DNA of 64,000 nucleotides from Sinorhizobium chiapasense. Lineage in GTDB: Bacteria > Pseudomonadota > Alphaproteobacteria > Rhizobiales > Rhizobiaceae. The stretch's first letter is position 1. Each line of letters starts with the position of its first letter. Of this stretch, positions 26,892 to 35,443 are shown piece after piece. The position numbers and the translations under genes are program-made. The stretch spans positions 1 to 64,000 of the forward strand of contig NZ_CP133150.1 in assembly GCF_036488675.1 (NCBI RefSeq), written 5' to 3'. The notes beneath the pieces were generated by a model, which did not search any database, was not told where the DNA came from, and saw only the letters and a list, made by a program, of their open reading frames with translations.

Positions 26892-27120
26892 TCGCAAGCG
26901 CGACGTGCGCGAGAAATTTCTCCTGGGTGGCGTTGTCGCCAAGGCCGGCCTCACGAAAGCCGACCGGGCCTTCCTGCTCGGCGGACTGCTTGAGCTTGCG
27001 AAACTGGCACCGGGCTCGCCCGAGTATCGGCGGCTACACGATCTCGGCGAAAAGGCGTTCAGGGCAGAAGTGCGAAATGCGGATGCACATGACGTTGGGG
27101 AGTCGACGGCATGGCAGTGA
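26881..27120 (+). CDS. traD: Conjugal transfer protein TraD (Ti type, small)
   Basis: A 79-residue protein with the pattern REKFLLGGVVAKAGLTKADRAFLLGGLLELAKL, characteristic of the small TraD of rhizobial plasmids (unrelated to the F-plasmid TraD coupling protein). It is needed with TraC and TraG for DNA transfer; the mechanism is unknown. The ATG overlaps the end of traC by 11 bases, and its stop overlaps the start of traG by 10 bases. Confidence 0.88.
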   Translation: MTADRKRDVREKFLLGGVVAKAGLTKADRAFLLGGLLELAKLAPGSPEYRRLHDLGEKAFRAEVRNADAHDVGESTAWQ

Positions 27121-29030
27121 AGGGGAGATTCAATCCGAGCCTGCTGCTCGTGCTCGTGCCGATCGCGGTGACCGCGATCACCGTCCACGTCGTCGGGTGG
27201 CGATGGCCGGGATTGGCGACCGGCCTCTCGGGAAAGACGCAATACTGGTTTTTGCGGTCCGCGCCCGTGCCGGCATTGTTGTTCGGACCGCTTGCGGGCC
27301 TGCTGACGGTCTGCGCCTTGCCGCTGCATCGGCGCCGGCCGATCGCAGCGGCAAGCCTTATCTGCTTTCTGGTCGTTCTGGGCTTCTATGCGCTAAGGGA
27401 ATACGGACGTCTTGCTCCCTCCGTGAATCGTGGGATCGTCGCCTGGGACCGCGCCCTCTCCTATCTCGACATGGTTGCCGTGATTGGCGCCGTCGCCGGT
27501 TTCCTGGCGGTCGCGGTCGCCGCCCGCATTTCCGTGGTCGTGCCGGAAACGGTCAAGCGGGCAAAGCGCGGGACCTTCGGGGACGCCGACTGGCTGCCGA
27601 TGACAGCCGCCGCAAGGCTGTTTCCGCCCGATGGCGAAATCGTCATCGGAGAACGCTACCGCGTCGACAAGGAAATCGTCCATCAGCTGCCCTTCGATCC
27701 GAACGATCGGGCCACGTGGGGGCAAGGCGGCAAAGCGCCATTGCTGACGTTCAAACAGAACTTCGACTCCACCCATATGCTGTTCTTTGCCGGCTCCGGC
27801 GGGTTCAAGACGACAAGCAACGTGGTGCCGACAGCGCTCAGATATACCGGCCCGCTGATCTGCCTCGATCCCTCGACCGAGGTCGCACCCATGGTCGTTG
27901 AACACCGAACGCAGGTGCTCGGCCGCGAGGTCATGGTGCTCGATCCGACGAACCCGATCATGGGTTTCAACGTCCTCGACAGCATCGAGACGTCGAAGCA
28001 AAAGGAAGAGGACATCGTCGGCATCGCGCATATGTTGCTGTCGGAAAGCCTGCGCTTCGAATCCTCGACCGGGTCATATTTCCAGAACCAGGCGCACAAT
28101 CTCTTAACCGGCCTGCTCGCGCATGTCATGCTGTCACCGGACTATGCCGGACGGCGAACCTTGCGCAGTTTGAGACAGATCGTTTCCGAGCCGGAGCCTT
28201 CGGTGCTCGCGATGCTGCGCGACATCCAGGAGAACTCGCAATCGAACTTCATCCGCGAAACGCTCGGTGTCTTCACCAACATGACCGAGCAAACCTTCAG
28301 CGGCGTTTATTCGACCGCGTCGAAGGACACGCAATGGCTCTCGCTCGACAATTACGCCGCGCTTGTCTGCGGGAATGCGTTCAAGTCGAGCGACATCGTC
28401 AGAGGCAAGAAGGACGTGTTTCTAAACATCCCGGCATCGATCCTGCGCTCCTATCCGGGCATCGGTCGCGTGATCATCGGCTCGCTGATCAGTGCGATGG
28501 TGCAGGCCGATGGCGCCTTCAAGCGTCGGGCGCTGTTCATGCTCGATGAGGTCGATCTGCTCGGCTACATGCGGGTCTTGGAAGAGGCGCGCGATCGCGG
28601 CCGCAAATACGGGATCACCATGATGCTGATGTATCAATCCGTCGGGCAACTGGAGCGGCATTTTGGGAAAGACGGGGCGACGTCCTGGATCGATGGCTGC
28701 GCCTTTGCGTCCTATGCCGCGATCAAGGCGCTCGACACCGCCCGCAACGTCTCGGCCCAATGCGGCGAGATGACCGTCGAAGTTGAGGGGCGTTCCCGCA
28801 ACACCGGCTGGGACACGAAGAACGGTGGCACGCGCAAATCGGAAAGCGTCAGCTACCAGCGCCGCCCGTTGATAATGCCGCACGAGATCACGCAGTCGAT
28901 GCGCAAGGACGAACAGATCATCATCGTCCAGGGCCACAGTCCGATCCGCTGCGGCCGGGCGAGCTACTTCCGGCGCAAGGACATGGATGCAGCAGCAAAG
29001 GCAAACCGCTTCGTGACGTCGAGCTCATGA
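27111..29030 (+). CDS. traG: Type IV coupling protein TraG (VirD4 family)
   Basis: A 639-residue inner-membrane ATPase that links the relaxosome to the mating channel. Membrane segments lie near residues 10-30, 55-70, 80-95 and 120-140. Walker A GSGGFKTT is at 228-235, Walker B FMLDEVDLLG lies near 480, and the family segment ALVCGNAFKSSDIVRGKKDVFLN is present. It overlaps traD by 10 bases. Together with the VirB genes at 53-62 kb it makes a complete transfer system. Confidence 0.95.
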   Translation: MAVKGRFNPSLLLVLVPIAVTAITVHVVGWRWPGLATGLSGKTQYWFLRSAPVPALLFGPLAGLLTVCALPLHRRRPIAAASLICFLVVLGFYALREYGRLAPSVNRGIVAWDRALSYLDMVAVIGAVAGFLAVAVAARISVVVPETVKRAKRGTFGDADWLPMTAAARLFPPDGEIVIGERYRVDKEIVHQLPFDPNDRATWGQGGKAPLLTFKQNFDSTHMLFFAGSGGFKTTSNVVPTALRYTGPLICLDPSTEVAPMVVEHRTQVLGREVMVLDPTNPIMGFNVLDSIETSKQKEEDIVGIAHMLLSESLRFESSTGSYFQNQAHNLLTGLLAHVMLSPDYAGRRTLRSLRQIVSEPEPSVLAMLRDIQENSQSNFIRETLGVFTNMTEQTFSGVYSTASKDTQWLSLDNYAALVCGNAFKSSDIVRGKKDVFLNIPASILRSYPGIGRVIIGSLISAMVQADGAFKRRALFMLDEVDLLGYMRVLEEARDRGRKYGITMMLMYQSVGQLERHFGKDGATSWIDGCAFASYAAIKALDTARNVSAQCGEMTVEVEGRSRNTGWDTKNGGTRKSESVSYQRRPLIMPHEITQSMRKDEQIIIVQGHSPIRCGRASYFRRKDMDAAAKANRFVTSSS

Positions 29031-29093
29031 CGCGCGACTGGCGCGTCGGGCGGCTCATAATGGACGGGCTACACGCGGGAGCAGCACCTCGCC

Positions 29094-29489
29094 TTATCGG
29101 TCTGACCGGCGATATCGCTCGAAGGGGTCGACCGCGCCCGGCGGGGTTATCCATTCGACAAAGAGCGAATAGCCGAGCGAGAAGGCAACGAGGCCAATGC
29201 TCATCACGCCGAACGCCCAGAACGGCATTCCCCGCGCGGCTTCGGGATGCGCGAAGACCACAACAGATATCGGGATCATGACGACCGCCGCCAGCATCAT
29301 CATGCCGGTAAACGGCCGAAACATGCAGAGCAGGTAGAAGGCCAGATACCAAATGCAATAGAAAACGATACGGCCGGCGGCCCTGAGAAGTGCGACGGGC
29401 AAGCTGACGGCAAAGCGAAAAACGCGGGCGCCCGGTTGTCGCGGAGCGGCATCAGAGTGGCTGCTGGTGTAAACAGGTTCGCTTGCCAA
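29094..29489 (-). CDS. Small inner-membrane protein convergent with traG
   Basis: A 131-residue protein with three or four hydrophobic segments (FAVSLPVALLRAAGRIVFYC, YLAFYLLCMF, MMMLAAVVMIPISVVVF, VMSIGLVAFSLGYSLFV). A TTG codon at 29489 with GGGAGG eight bases upstream is the best start; the nearest in-frame ATG is 81 bases further up and lacks such a site. Genes of this kind are often next to rhizobial traG. Function unknown. Confidence 0.65.
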   Translation of the reverse strand: MASEPVYTSSHSDAAPRQPGARVFRFAVSLPVALLRAAGRIVFYCIWYLAFYLLCMFRPFTGMMMLAAVVMIPISVVVFAHPEAARGMPFWAFGVMSIGLVAFSLGYSLFVEWITPPGAVDPFERYRRSDR

Positions 29490-29646
29490 ATGAACCTCCC
29501 GTCGCTGATCTCGGCCATGGGGGCAATCCGCTTGCTTCCCGACAACGTCGGTGCAGTGGATCGGCCGCAAAAAGATACTGATGCTTTTGCGCGAGTCTAA
29601 TCTGGACAGACGGGCATGGCAACAACGGGTGCAGAAAAGTCAGAAG

Positions 29647-29677
29647 GTTGTCGGGCCGGGCGATCCGGCCCGACAAC
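29647..29677 (-). terminator. Long hairpin ending the small coiled-coil gene
   Basis: GTTGTCGGGCCGG pairs exactly with CCGGCCCGACAAC (13 pairs) around a five-base loop. On the minus strand it is followed by CTTCTGACTTTTCTG, a modest T-rich stretch. It sits 25 bases after the minus-strand gene at 29702-29860. Confidence 0.7.
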
Positions 29678-29701
29678 CCTAACCCTGCGCAAAGAGCTGC
29701 C

Positions 29702-29860
29702 TCACGGCAGCTGCTCGCTCGCGTATTTTTCGAGTTCGGCCTTGAGCGCCTCAAGCTCCGCCTCGATCAGCCGGCGCTCTTCCATGGTCGGTGCCTCCTT
29801 GGCCTCGCGGCGCAGTTCGTCGAGGGTCCGTTCGAGGTCGAAGGTGTAGCCATTGGTCAT
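29702..29860 (-). CDS. Small coiled-coil protein
   Basis: A 52-residue acidic protein, MTNGYTFDLERTLDELRREA followed by a heptad-like run rich in Glu, Ala and Leu up to the end. GGAG lies nine bases before this ATG; in-frame ATGs at 29869 and 29905 are alternatives. It is followed by a 13-bp hairpin terminator and preceded by the 149-bp palindromic element at 29901-30049. No family recognised. Confidence 0.6.
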   Translation of the reverse strand: MTNGYTFDLERTLDELRREAKEAPTMEERRLIEAELEALKAELEKYASEQLP

Positions 29861-29900
29861 CGTCGTCATCTCCGTGTTGACGTGAAAGATGCCGCCGGTG

Positions 29901-30049
29901 GTCATGAGGGAAGGAAGGGGTCAGGGCTCGCGGAACGCGACCGGCGGAGCCGGACGAGCGGAGGAGCCGATTTTTCTGGAGTGGAGTGAAACGTAAGCGC
30001 AGGAAAAATTGGAGGAGCTCGGGCCTTGAGGCCTTCCTTCCCTCATGAC
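29901..30049. repeat. Nested palindromic element A, upstream of the coiled-coil gene
   Basis: GTCATGAGGGAAGGAAGG (29901-29918) has its exact inverted copy at 30032-30049, 113 bases further on. Inside, CCGATTTTTC near 29972 can pair with GAAAAATTGG near 30003, so the whole element can fold as a long, imperfect hairpin. It ends 41 bases before the start codon of the minus-strand gene. It is one of five such elements before minus-strand genes in this region. Confidence 0.75.
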
Positions 30050-30271
30050 AGACTTGGATGATCTGAGCAGACAGCCCACGTTTCGTTTGGCACCGGAAAG
30101 CGGGCGGCGAGTGCCGCGGGAAGATGTCTTGGCGCTACGCCCGCATGTCGAACAGGATAGAGCCTGGGCTTCGCGCAAGGCAGGGCGCATGGGGATCAGC
30201 GACCACTTGCTGTCGGCCGATCGCGATCAGCCGCAGCCGCAGCCGCAGAAGAGGCTGGATCTTGACGCGGC

Positions 30272-30451
30272 GTCGTGCACGAATTTGATTACGGTGCGCA
30301 CAAGAACGCTATCGAACACAATCTCGAAACATTGCGGCTGCTAATGGCTGACTTTCCGATCCTCGACGTCAACCAAAACGATGCTTTCGTCGGTTTCGAC
30401 GTGAAGAGAATTCTGAATTTCCACTCACACCAGAACTTCTGCAGTACCTGA
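30272..30451 (+). pseudogene. Unrecognised coding remnant
   Basis: A frame without a start codon reads VVHEFDYGAHKNAIEHNLET and continues with a composition that looks like real protein (hydrophobic-charged alternation, ILDVNQNDAFVGFDVKRIL) to a TGA at 30449-30451. No start codon or ribosome-binding site is visible in front of it. It looks like the 3' end of a lost gene. I could not identify the family. Confidence 0.4.
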
Positions 30452-30510
30452 GCCGTCCTGGGGTCAACTATAAAGTTGAGGCTCGTGCTTCACCGAAGAA
30501 AGGAAAACGA

Positions 30511-31590
30511 TTGCCAGAATTTATTCCGGGTCTCGTGCTCGCGAGGAGTTTTTACATGGACGTGGTTCGCCCGCTCATCAACGTTCCGCATGCTGCCGGT
30601 CTGCTTGGCGAGGGGTCGGAGGTTTTGGGATTCGATCAACCTCGATCCACCGATCATGCCTGGGGACCACGACTTCAGGTCTTCGTGGAAGACGAACATC
30701 TGCAGACAGTTGCGGCCGCAGTTGAGCAAGGTCTGCCTGCTGAATTCAGAGGCTGGCCGGTGAGATTCTTCTCATGGCAGACGAACTCCGTTCGCCACCA
30801 TGTGGAGATAACAACACTGGAAAGCTGGGTTCGGTCGCAGATCGGAACTGATCCGACAGCCGTTGAGCTTTCGACAGCGGCATGGCTCGCGCTGCCGCAG
30901 CAAGCGCTGTTGCAGGTCACCGCCGGCGCGGTGTTCCATGACGACACGGGCGCGCTGCATCGCCTGCGCGACCTGCTCTCATGGTATCCGCGAGACGTGT
31001 GGCTATGGGCCATGGCGTCTCAATGGCATCTGATCGGCAACGCCGAGCCGCGCGTGGGACGCATGATCGAAGCCGGCGATCGACGCGGATCGGTGCTGAT
31101 CGCCGCGAGGATTGTTCGGTTGCTGATGGAACTGAGCTTCCTTCAGGAGCAACGATATTGGCCTTATGACAAGTGGTTCGGAACGGCCTTTGCGCGCCTT
31201 GACGTCGCTCCGGCCCTTGGCCCACAGCTAGACGCCATTCTGTCTGCAGAGGACGACACTACCCGGATTGCGGCAATCCACGATGCCCTTTTTCTGGTGG
31301 CGGAACGGCATAATACCCTGGGCCTCACATCCCACATCGAGCCAACCATCGACAACTTCCAGGTCGGCATTGATGACGCGGTTCGGCCTTACCTGGTCAT
31401 CAATGCCGGCAAGGTTGTGGAGGGGTGTAGGGCAGCGATCGGGGACGGCGCGTTACGCGATCTGGTCATGGTCGGAACTTTCGACCAGCTCACCCATGGA
31501 GACGACGCCTTGGTCAATTTCACAACGTGGCCGCAACAGATCGCGAAGGTCTATGACCGGCTATTGGAGGCTTCGCCGTCGAAACGCTGA
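30511..31590 (+). CDS. DUF4037 domain protein (nucleotidyltransferase-like)
   Basis: A 359-residue protein with the DUF4037 opening MPEFIPGLVLARSFYMDVVRP and GPRLQVFVEDEH. The C-terminal half has GALHRLRDLLSWYPRDVWLW. DUF4037 proteins are predicted relatives of aminoglycoside nucleotidyltransferases; no function is proven. The start is a TTG with AAAGGA seven bases before it. It is on the plus strand, against the trend of its region, and has no operon partner, so it may be an independent insertion. Confidence 0.8.
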   Translation: MPEFIPGLVLARSFYMDVVRPLINVPHAAGLLGEGSEVLGFDQPRSTDHAWGPRLQVFVEDEHLQTVAAAVEQGLPAEFRGWPVRFFSWQTNSVRHHVEITTLESWVRSQIGTDPTAVELSTAAWLALPQQALLQVTAGAVFHDDTGALHRLRDLLSWYPRDVWLWAMASQWHLIGNAEPRVGRMIEAGDRRGSVLIAARIVRLLMELSFLQEQRYWPYDKWFGTAFARLDVAPALGPQLDAILSAEDDTTRIAAIHDALFLVAERHNTLGLTSHIEPTIDNFQVGIDDAVRPYLVINAGKVVEGCRAAIGDGALRDLVMVGTFDQLTHGDDALVNFTTWPQQIAKVYDRLLEASPSKR

Positions 31591-31672
31591 TTCCTGATTT
31601 CGCACGGTGACGGAGATCGCGAAGCGGCTTCAGGGCGGGCACTTTTGTTCGAAAGGTCGAGGTCAGCAATGA

Positions 31673-31696
31673 GACCGGCCCCTTGCGGGGCCGGTC
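31673..31696 (-). terminator. Hairpin after the DUF736 gene
   Basis: GACCGGCCCC pairs exactly with GGGGCCGGTC over the loop TTGC. It lies seven bases past the stop of the minus-strand DUF736 gene. There is no T-run, so it may act as a processing or stability hairpin rather than a classical terminator. Confidence 0.6.
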
Positions 31697-31703
31697 GCGA
31701 GCC

Positions 31704-32027
31704 TCAGGCCGGGTTGTTCCAGAGGATGACCTTGCGGTTCGGTTCGCCACCCGGGGCGGGCGCGAGGTTGCCGAAGATGACGCCGATTTCCGGTGCCTCC
31801 AGCTTGACCGAGAGGTATTCCTCGCCGGTCTGGCGGGCGATGCGGTTCCAGCCGGCGCCGATTTCAAAGCCTGTCTTGCGGTGGATGATGCGGTAGTCGG
31901 GGGCTTCCTCGCTCGCCTTGTTGGCGTTCGGGACGATGGCGATCGGGGCGTTGACCCGGATGGTGGCGAAGATGCCTTCGAGGCTGCCGTCGGTCTTCTG
32001 CATGAGTGTTGCGATCGTGGTGGCCAT
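31704..32027 (-). CDS. DUF736 family plasmid protein
   Basis: A 107-residue protein, MATTIATLMQKTDGSLEGIF at the start and PDYRIIHRKTGFEIGAGWNR in the middle, a clear DUF736 member. The family is common on rhizobial and sphingomonad plasmids; some members are annotated as anti-restriction or Acr-like because of their location, but biochemical function is not established. AAGGAGAAA lies before the ATG. A 139-bp nested hairpin (32051-32189) starts 23 bases upstream of the start codon. Confidence 0.92.
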   Translation of the reverse strand: MATTIATLMQKTDGSLEGIFATIRVNAPIAIVPNANKASEEAPDYRIIHRKTGFEIGAGWNRIARQTGEEYLSVKLEAPEIGVIFGNLAPAPGGEPNRKVILWNNPA

Positions 32028-32050
32028 GGTCGTTTCTCCTTCGGTTGCTC

Positions 32051-32189
32051 GGGACCATTCCCGATGGCGCCCGAAGAAGGGGCCGAGCCGCAGGCGTCAC
32101 CGGAGCGAAGCGCAGGGGAACCCCTTGCGGGTTGACGCTGATGGCGGCCGGTCCCTTAGAAAGGCGACATAGAGAACGGGAATGGTCCC
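32051..32189. repeat. Nested palindromic element B, upstream of DUF736
   Basis: GGGACCATTCCCG (32051-32063) has its exact inverted copy at 32177-32189. Further in, the arms keep pairing imperfectly (GGGGCCGAGCCGCAGGCGTCA against TTGACGCTGATGGCGGCCGG), and the apex is GGGGAACCCC flanked by CGCA/TGCG. The spacer between the outer arms is 113 bases, as in element A, although the sequences differ. The stretch 32190-32663 shows nothing else. Confidence 0.75.
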
Positions 32190-32663
32190 GGATTGCGACC
32201 GAAGGCGGGAGACTGATTCATGGCCATCTGATTGCACGCGGCCATGGCAGACCGGGCGCCAGATGAACTCGGTCCTTTCAGGGTCTTGGCCTCCATTGCA
32301 GACCCCGACGCCGGGCGAACCGAAGCAGCGCGATATCGTCAGGCTGCACCACCGTCGGCGAGATCGCCCTGCCCCGCCTGCGCGGCTTACCGCCTGATCG
32401 GCGGCAGAGGTCGGCGCCAAGCCCATCGGCATACCGCGGTCCGGCGCGATCGCGCGCTACCGGTTCAAAACCGGCTCGCAGAATAGCCAGGGGTTACGCC
32501 GCCGACGCCCGCTGATTCCGATGATCTTGCACCAGGAGATCAGCCGCCGATACTGGCGATGCTCGATCCGAAAATGCATTCATCAGCAACGTGAATCGAT
32601 GAGCGATGATCGATTCAAAAGTGTCGTTGGACAGCCCCGCGGTTTCCAGGAAAACTTCCGGGC

Positions 32664-32933
32664 ATGTCGCTTTATCCTTTCAAACTCTACTGTCAGCGCG
32701 TCGACGCCAGTCGCAACATGGCGCGCTACTACATGGTGTCGATCGAAACGACATTGTTCGGCGAGGTCGCGGTTGTGCGGTTCTGGGGTCGGATCGGCAG
32801 GCGCGGCGGGGAGAAGAGCGAGGTCTTTTCGACGGAGCGGGACGCAGCGTCCCACTTCCTTGAACTGGTGAGAAGAAAGCGCCAGAAGGGCTATATCCCG
32901 GTCGGAAACTGTGGAAATGCGCGCGAAGCGTAG
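32664..32933 (+). CDS. WGR domain protein
   Basis: An 89-residue protein that is almost only a WGR domain: RYYMVSIETTLFGEVAVVRFWGRIGRRGGEKSEVF with the W-G-R signature at about residues 41-43. WGR domains bind DNA in PARP and in bacterial regulators such as MolR. Stand-alone small WGR proteins are frequent on rhizobial plasmids; their role is not known. AGGAAAAC lies upstream of the ATG. It is followed after 75 bases by an HU gene in the same direction. Confidence 0.88.
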   Translation: MSLYPFKLYCQRVDASRNMARYYMVSIETTLFGEVAVVRFWGRIGRRGGEKSEVFSTERDAASHFLELVRRKRQKGYIPVGNCGNAREA

Positions 32934-33008
32934 GAACCCGATGGCCCCAGCAGGTGACATAGGCCACGTTCCGGTGAAATGGTCGTCTTTTCTGAGGAGA
33001 GAACGACC

Positions 33009-33287
33009 ATGACCACCACCAATGAAATTGCCGACAAGATTTCCACCGATCATCAACTGACCAAGGCTCAGGGCAAAGCGATCGTCGACGCCGTCTTCGG
33101 CGCAATCACCGCTGCGGCGTCTGCAGGCGCCGAAACGTCGATCCCGGGTTTCGGCAAGTTCAAGGTGAAAGACACGCCCGAGCGCGAGGCGCGCAATCCG
33201 GCAACCGGTGCGACGATCAAGGTTGCCGCTGCAAAGAAGCTTGCATTCACGCCGGCAAAGGCGCTGAAGGATGCACTGAACAAATAG
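33009..33287 (+). CDS. HU-family DNA-binding protein
   Basis: A 92-residue histone-like protein: ADKISTDHQLTKAQGKAIVDAVF, then GAETSIPGFGKFKVKDTPEREARNPATG with the beta-arm proline. HU binds and bends DNA without strong sequence preference. AGGAGAGAACGACC precedes the ATG at 33009; a longer in-frame start at 32979 is unlikely. A plasmid HU copy could help DNA packing or replace host HU after transfer. Confidence 0.93.
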   Translation: MTTTNEIADKISTDHQLTKAQGKAIVDAVFGAITAAASAGAETSIPGFGKFKVKDTPEREARNPATGATIKVAAAKKLAFTPAKALKDALNK

Positions 33288-33576
33288 TCGTCTGCCGACG
33301 CAAGGCACCACGCCTAGAGATCCTCGGGTTCGGCATGTTGCTTCCAGAACAAACTTGTTGGTCCTGTTAAGGCTGCAAATGGTGCTTCCGCGCAAGGATC
33401 GTTACGCCGAAGGCGCGAAGACTGTTAAGGCAGGCTTCGCGGAGCATGCTTTGCATGCGGAGTAGAGCCCGACCGGTCAGCAAGCCGGATGCGGCCGATC
33501 ATCATTCGCCTGTCTGGACAGTGCAGTGCCAAGCTCTATCTCGCCCGTCCCCCCGAGAGGGCCCTTGAAACTCACG

Positions 33577-33611
33577 GTGTCAGCTGTCATATTTAAAGCG
33601 ACAGATGACAC
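33577..33611. promoter_or_regulatory. Candidate operator of the Xre/RES toxin-antitoxin pair
   Basis: GTGTCAGCTGTC (33577-33588) and GACAGATGACAC (33600-33611) are inverted copies matching at 11 of 12 positions, 11 bases apart. The right arm ends 11 bases before the antitoxin ATG, so a bound repressor would block transcription or translation. Antitoxins of this family usually repress their own operon. The spacing and symmetry are seen directly; the binding is inferred. The stretch 33288-33576 has no other feature. Confidence 0.65.
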
Positions 33612-33622
33612 AGAGGCGTCCT

Positions 33623-34108
33623 ATGGCGATCTCGGCGGAGAAAATCCTTCCCGAAGGAAATGGCACAGAATTGCAGAAGGTAGCGGAGCTGCTCGGCGGA
33701 GCCCGCGTGCTGGCGCGTCGCCTGACAAGCGCTTTGGACGCCCATGAACTGCTTCTGAGCGGATTGCCAGCGTCGGCGCTCGATCACTTGGTCGGGCATC
33801 TGGTCGTCATCGGGAAGACCGAATCTCTCGAAAAGGCGGTTGGCATGAGCCTGCGCACTTGGCAGCGCCGCAAGGATGCTCCCGCGAAGCCATTAAGCCA
33901 GGAGCAGAGCGGCCGCGCGTGGAAATTCGCTGAAATCCTGGCGAAGGCGACGGATGTGTTCGGATCACAGGTCGAGGCAGAGCAGTGGCTGGAGCGGCCG
34001 GCCATTGGACTTGATCAGCGCCGTCCGATCGATCTTCTGAGCACGCCAGCCGGTGTCGAACTGGTCGAGGATCATCTCGAAAGGCTCGAATATGGCGTTT
34101 ATGCATGA
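33623..34108 (+). CDS. Xre/MbcA/ParS-type antitoxin (DUF2384)
   Basis: A 161-residue antitoxin. It has an N-terminal Xre-like helical region (KVAELLGGARVLARRLTSAL) and the C-terminal ParS/MbcA part (FAEILAKATDVFGSQVEAEQWL, then RPIDLLSTPAGVELVEDHLERLEYGVYA). It should bind and block the RES toxin encoded next, and repress the operon. The ATG at 33623 with GAGGCG upstream is preferred; an in-frame ATG at 33605 lies inside the palindromic operator. It overlaps the toxin gene by four bases. Confidence 0.92.
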   Translation: MAISAEKILPEGNGTELQKVAELLGGARVLARRLTSALDAHELLLSGLPASALDHLVGHLVVIGKTESLEKAVGMSLRTWQRRKDAPAKPLSQEQSGRAWKFAEILAKATDVFGSQVEAEQWLERPAIGLDQRRPIDLLSTPAGVELVEDHLERLEYGVYA

Positions 34109-34614
34109 CGCCTGTTCCGATTGCCCTCGGCGATACCGAGTTGATTGCCTGGCGGCTCGATCAGGCGGGTTATGCACCGACATGGGATAGTGGAGAAGGC
34201 GCCTACCGGGTTGGCGGGCGCTGGAACAGCAGGGGTGTGCGGGCTGTCTACTGTTCGATCGATCCGTCGACCGCCATCCTGGAAGTCGCCGTCCACAAGG
34301 GCTTTCGAGCACTCGACACGATGCCGCATGTGATGACCGCGGCCGTTATCACCGACATGGCCGCAGTGCATGTCGTCGATCCGGCAAGCGTGCCCAACCC
34401 GAACTGGCTGCGCCCGGGTATTCCAAGCGCGGGTCAGCAGGCCTTCGGCGATGACTTGCTGCGCAACTATCGTTTTGTGGCGATCCCTAGCGCGGTGTCG
34501 ATCCACAGCTGGAACCTGGTGTTCATAGCGAGCCAGGCGGCAAGCGGTTATGCGGTGAAGTTTCAGGAAACCTTTGCGCTTGATACGCGCCTGCACCCGC
34601 CAGCGATGACTTGA
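34105..34614 (+). CDS. RES-domain toxin (NAD+-degrading)
   Basis: A 169-residue RES domain protein. The three name-giving residues are visible: Arg in GGRWNSRG, Glu in TAILEVAVH and Ser in IPSAVSIHSWN. RES toxins of the MbcT/ParT group break down NAD+ (phosphorolysis) or modify targets with ADP-ribose. It is coupled to the antitoxin by an ATGA overlap. The pair likely stabilises the plasmid. It converges on vapC. Confidence 0.93.
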   Translation: MTPVPIALGDTELIAWRLDQAGYAPTWDSGEGAYRVGGRWNSRGVRAVYCSIDPSTAILEVAVHKGFRALDTMPHVMTAAVITDMAAVHVVDPASVPNPNWLRPGIPSAGQQAFGDDLLRNYRFVAIPSAVSIHSWNLVFIASQAASGYAVKFQETFALDTRLHPPAMT

Positions 34615-34677
34615 GCCAAGGCAACGTGAGCGAAAATTCCCGTTCCGCTCAGTCAACCCAGATTGGCGGTATTCGGC

Positions 34678-35082
34678 TTAATGAGAATGCAGCCAGTTCT
34701 CAACTCGCAGTTCTGGATAGGCTGAGAAGTCGCGCTCATTGTTGGTGACCAGGGCGACGTTCAGAGCCAGGGCATGAGCGGCAATCAGTTTGTCCAGGTG
34801 ATCTTTCTTCCGTTCACGCGTCGCCTGGCGAACGGGCCCATAGGCGCGAGCCGCATCCGCGTCAAATGACGCGACGGGAATCGCCTCGATCAGAAATTCG
34901 AGATTGGTACGCTCCAATTCGGGATTTACCGAAACCGACACGCCATACTCCAATTCGGCAAAGGTGATGGCGGATATGACGACGTCACCGACTTTGCATT
35001 CGGCGAACCGCCGGGCGACTTCCGGCGGCTGGTGCTTCATCAGATAAATGCACATGTTGGTGTCGAGCATATAGAGCGTCAT
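34678..35082 (-). CDS. vapC: VapC-type PIN-domain ribonuclease toxin
   Basis: A 134-residue PIN domain nuclease: LDTNMCIYLMK with the first acidic residue, FAELEYGV, DKLIAAHALALNVALVTNNERDF with the later acidic residues. VapC toxins cut tRNA or rRNA. The ATG at 35082 overlaps the vapB stop by one base (TGATG), so toxin synthesis depends on the antitoxin. A TTG one codon upstream is not needed. Confidence 0.93.
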   Translation of the reverse strand: MTLYMLDTNMCIYLMKHQPPEVARRFAECKVGDVVISAITFAELEYGVSVSVNPELERTNLEFLIEAIPVASFDADAARAYGPVRQATRERKKDHLDKLIAAHALALNVALVTNNERDFSAYPELRVENWLHSH

Positions 35083-35318
35083 CAAAGGGCATCCCGCTCC
35101 TTTTGCTCCTGATCGCCACGACCTTCCGCCATGAAGGACGGGCTGAAACGCGCAAACCGATCAAGAACACTCGCAAGTGAAGGCCGCAACGGCCGGATGC
35201 GCAACTCGTCGCCCACGCGTTCGATCTCGACTTCCATCTCATTCTGGCCATAGGCAAGATCGGCCGGGATGCGCACGGCCTGGGAATTGCCGTTCTTGAA
35301 AACCTTCGTGGTATGCAT
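35082..35318 (-). CDS. vapB: VapB-type antitoxin (AbrB/MazE fold)
   Basis: A 78-residue antitoxin with an N-terminal swapped-hairpin DNA-binding domain, MHTTKVFKNGNSQAVRIPAD, and a C-terminal tail that would wrap the toxin. GAGGAGG lies before the ATG at 35318; an upstream in-frame ATG at 35354 is less likely. Paired TGTACA sites lie 40 bases upstream and may be its operator. Confidence 0.92.
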   Translation of the reverse strand: MHTTKVFKNGNSQAVRIPADLAYGQNEMEVEIERVGDELRIRPLRPSLASVLDRFARFSPSFMAEGRGDQEQKERDAL

Positions 35319-35357
35319 GACCGCCTCCTCGGCGTCAGAACGCTCATCTCTCATTGT

Positions 35358-35378
35358 TGTACATCTTACGTGTGTACA
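35358..35378. promoter_or_regulatory. Candidate VapB operator
   Basis: Two copies of the self-complementary hexamer TGTACA (35358-35363 and 35373-35378) are nine bases apart just upstream of vapB. VapB-type antitoxins bind such palindromes. Only symmetry and location support this. Confidence 0.5.
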
Positions 35379-35443
35379 TAGAAAATTGCGAGGGGTATTT
35401 CAAGGGAAGCTGATGCGCCAAAAGAAGTTCGCGCCAGCTTTTC

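Noticed and set aside
30045..30344. 99-residue open frame starting in palindromic element A
   Set aside because: Its start codon is part of the inverted repeat, the Gln-Pro repeat is low-complexity, and it disagrees in frame with the more convincing remnant at 30272-30451.
32583..33395. 270-residue open frame on the minus strand
   Set aside because: It overlaps the WGR and HU genes, whose protein families are clear; the frame itself is not protein-like.
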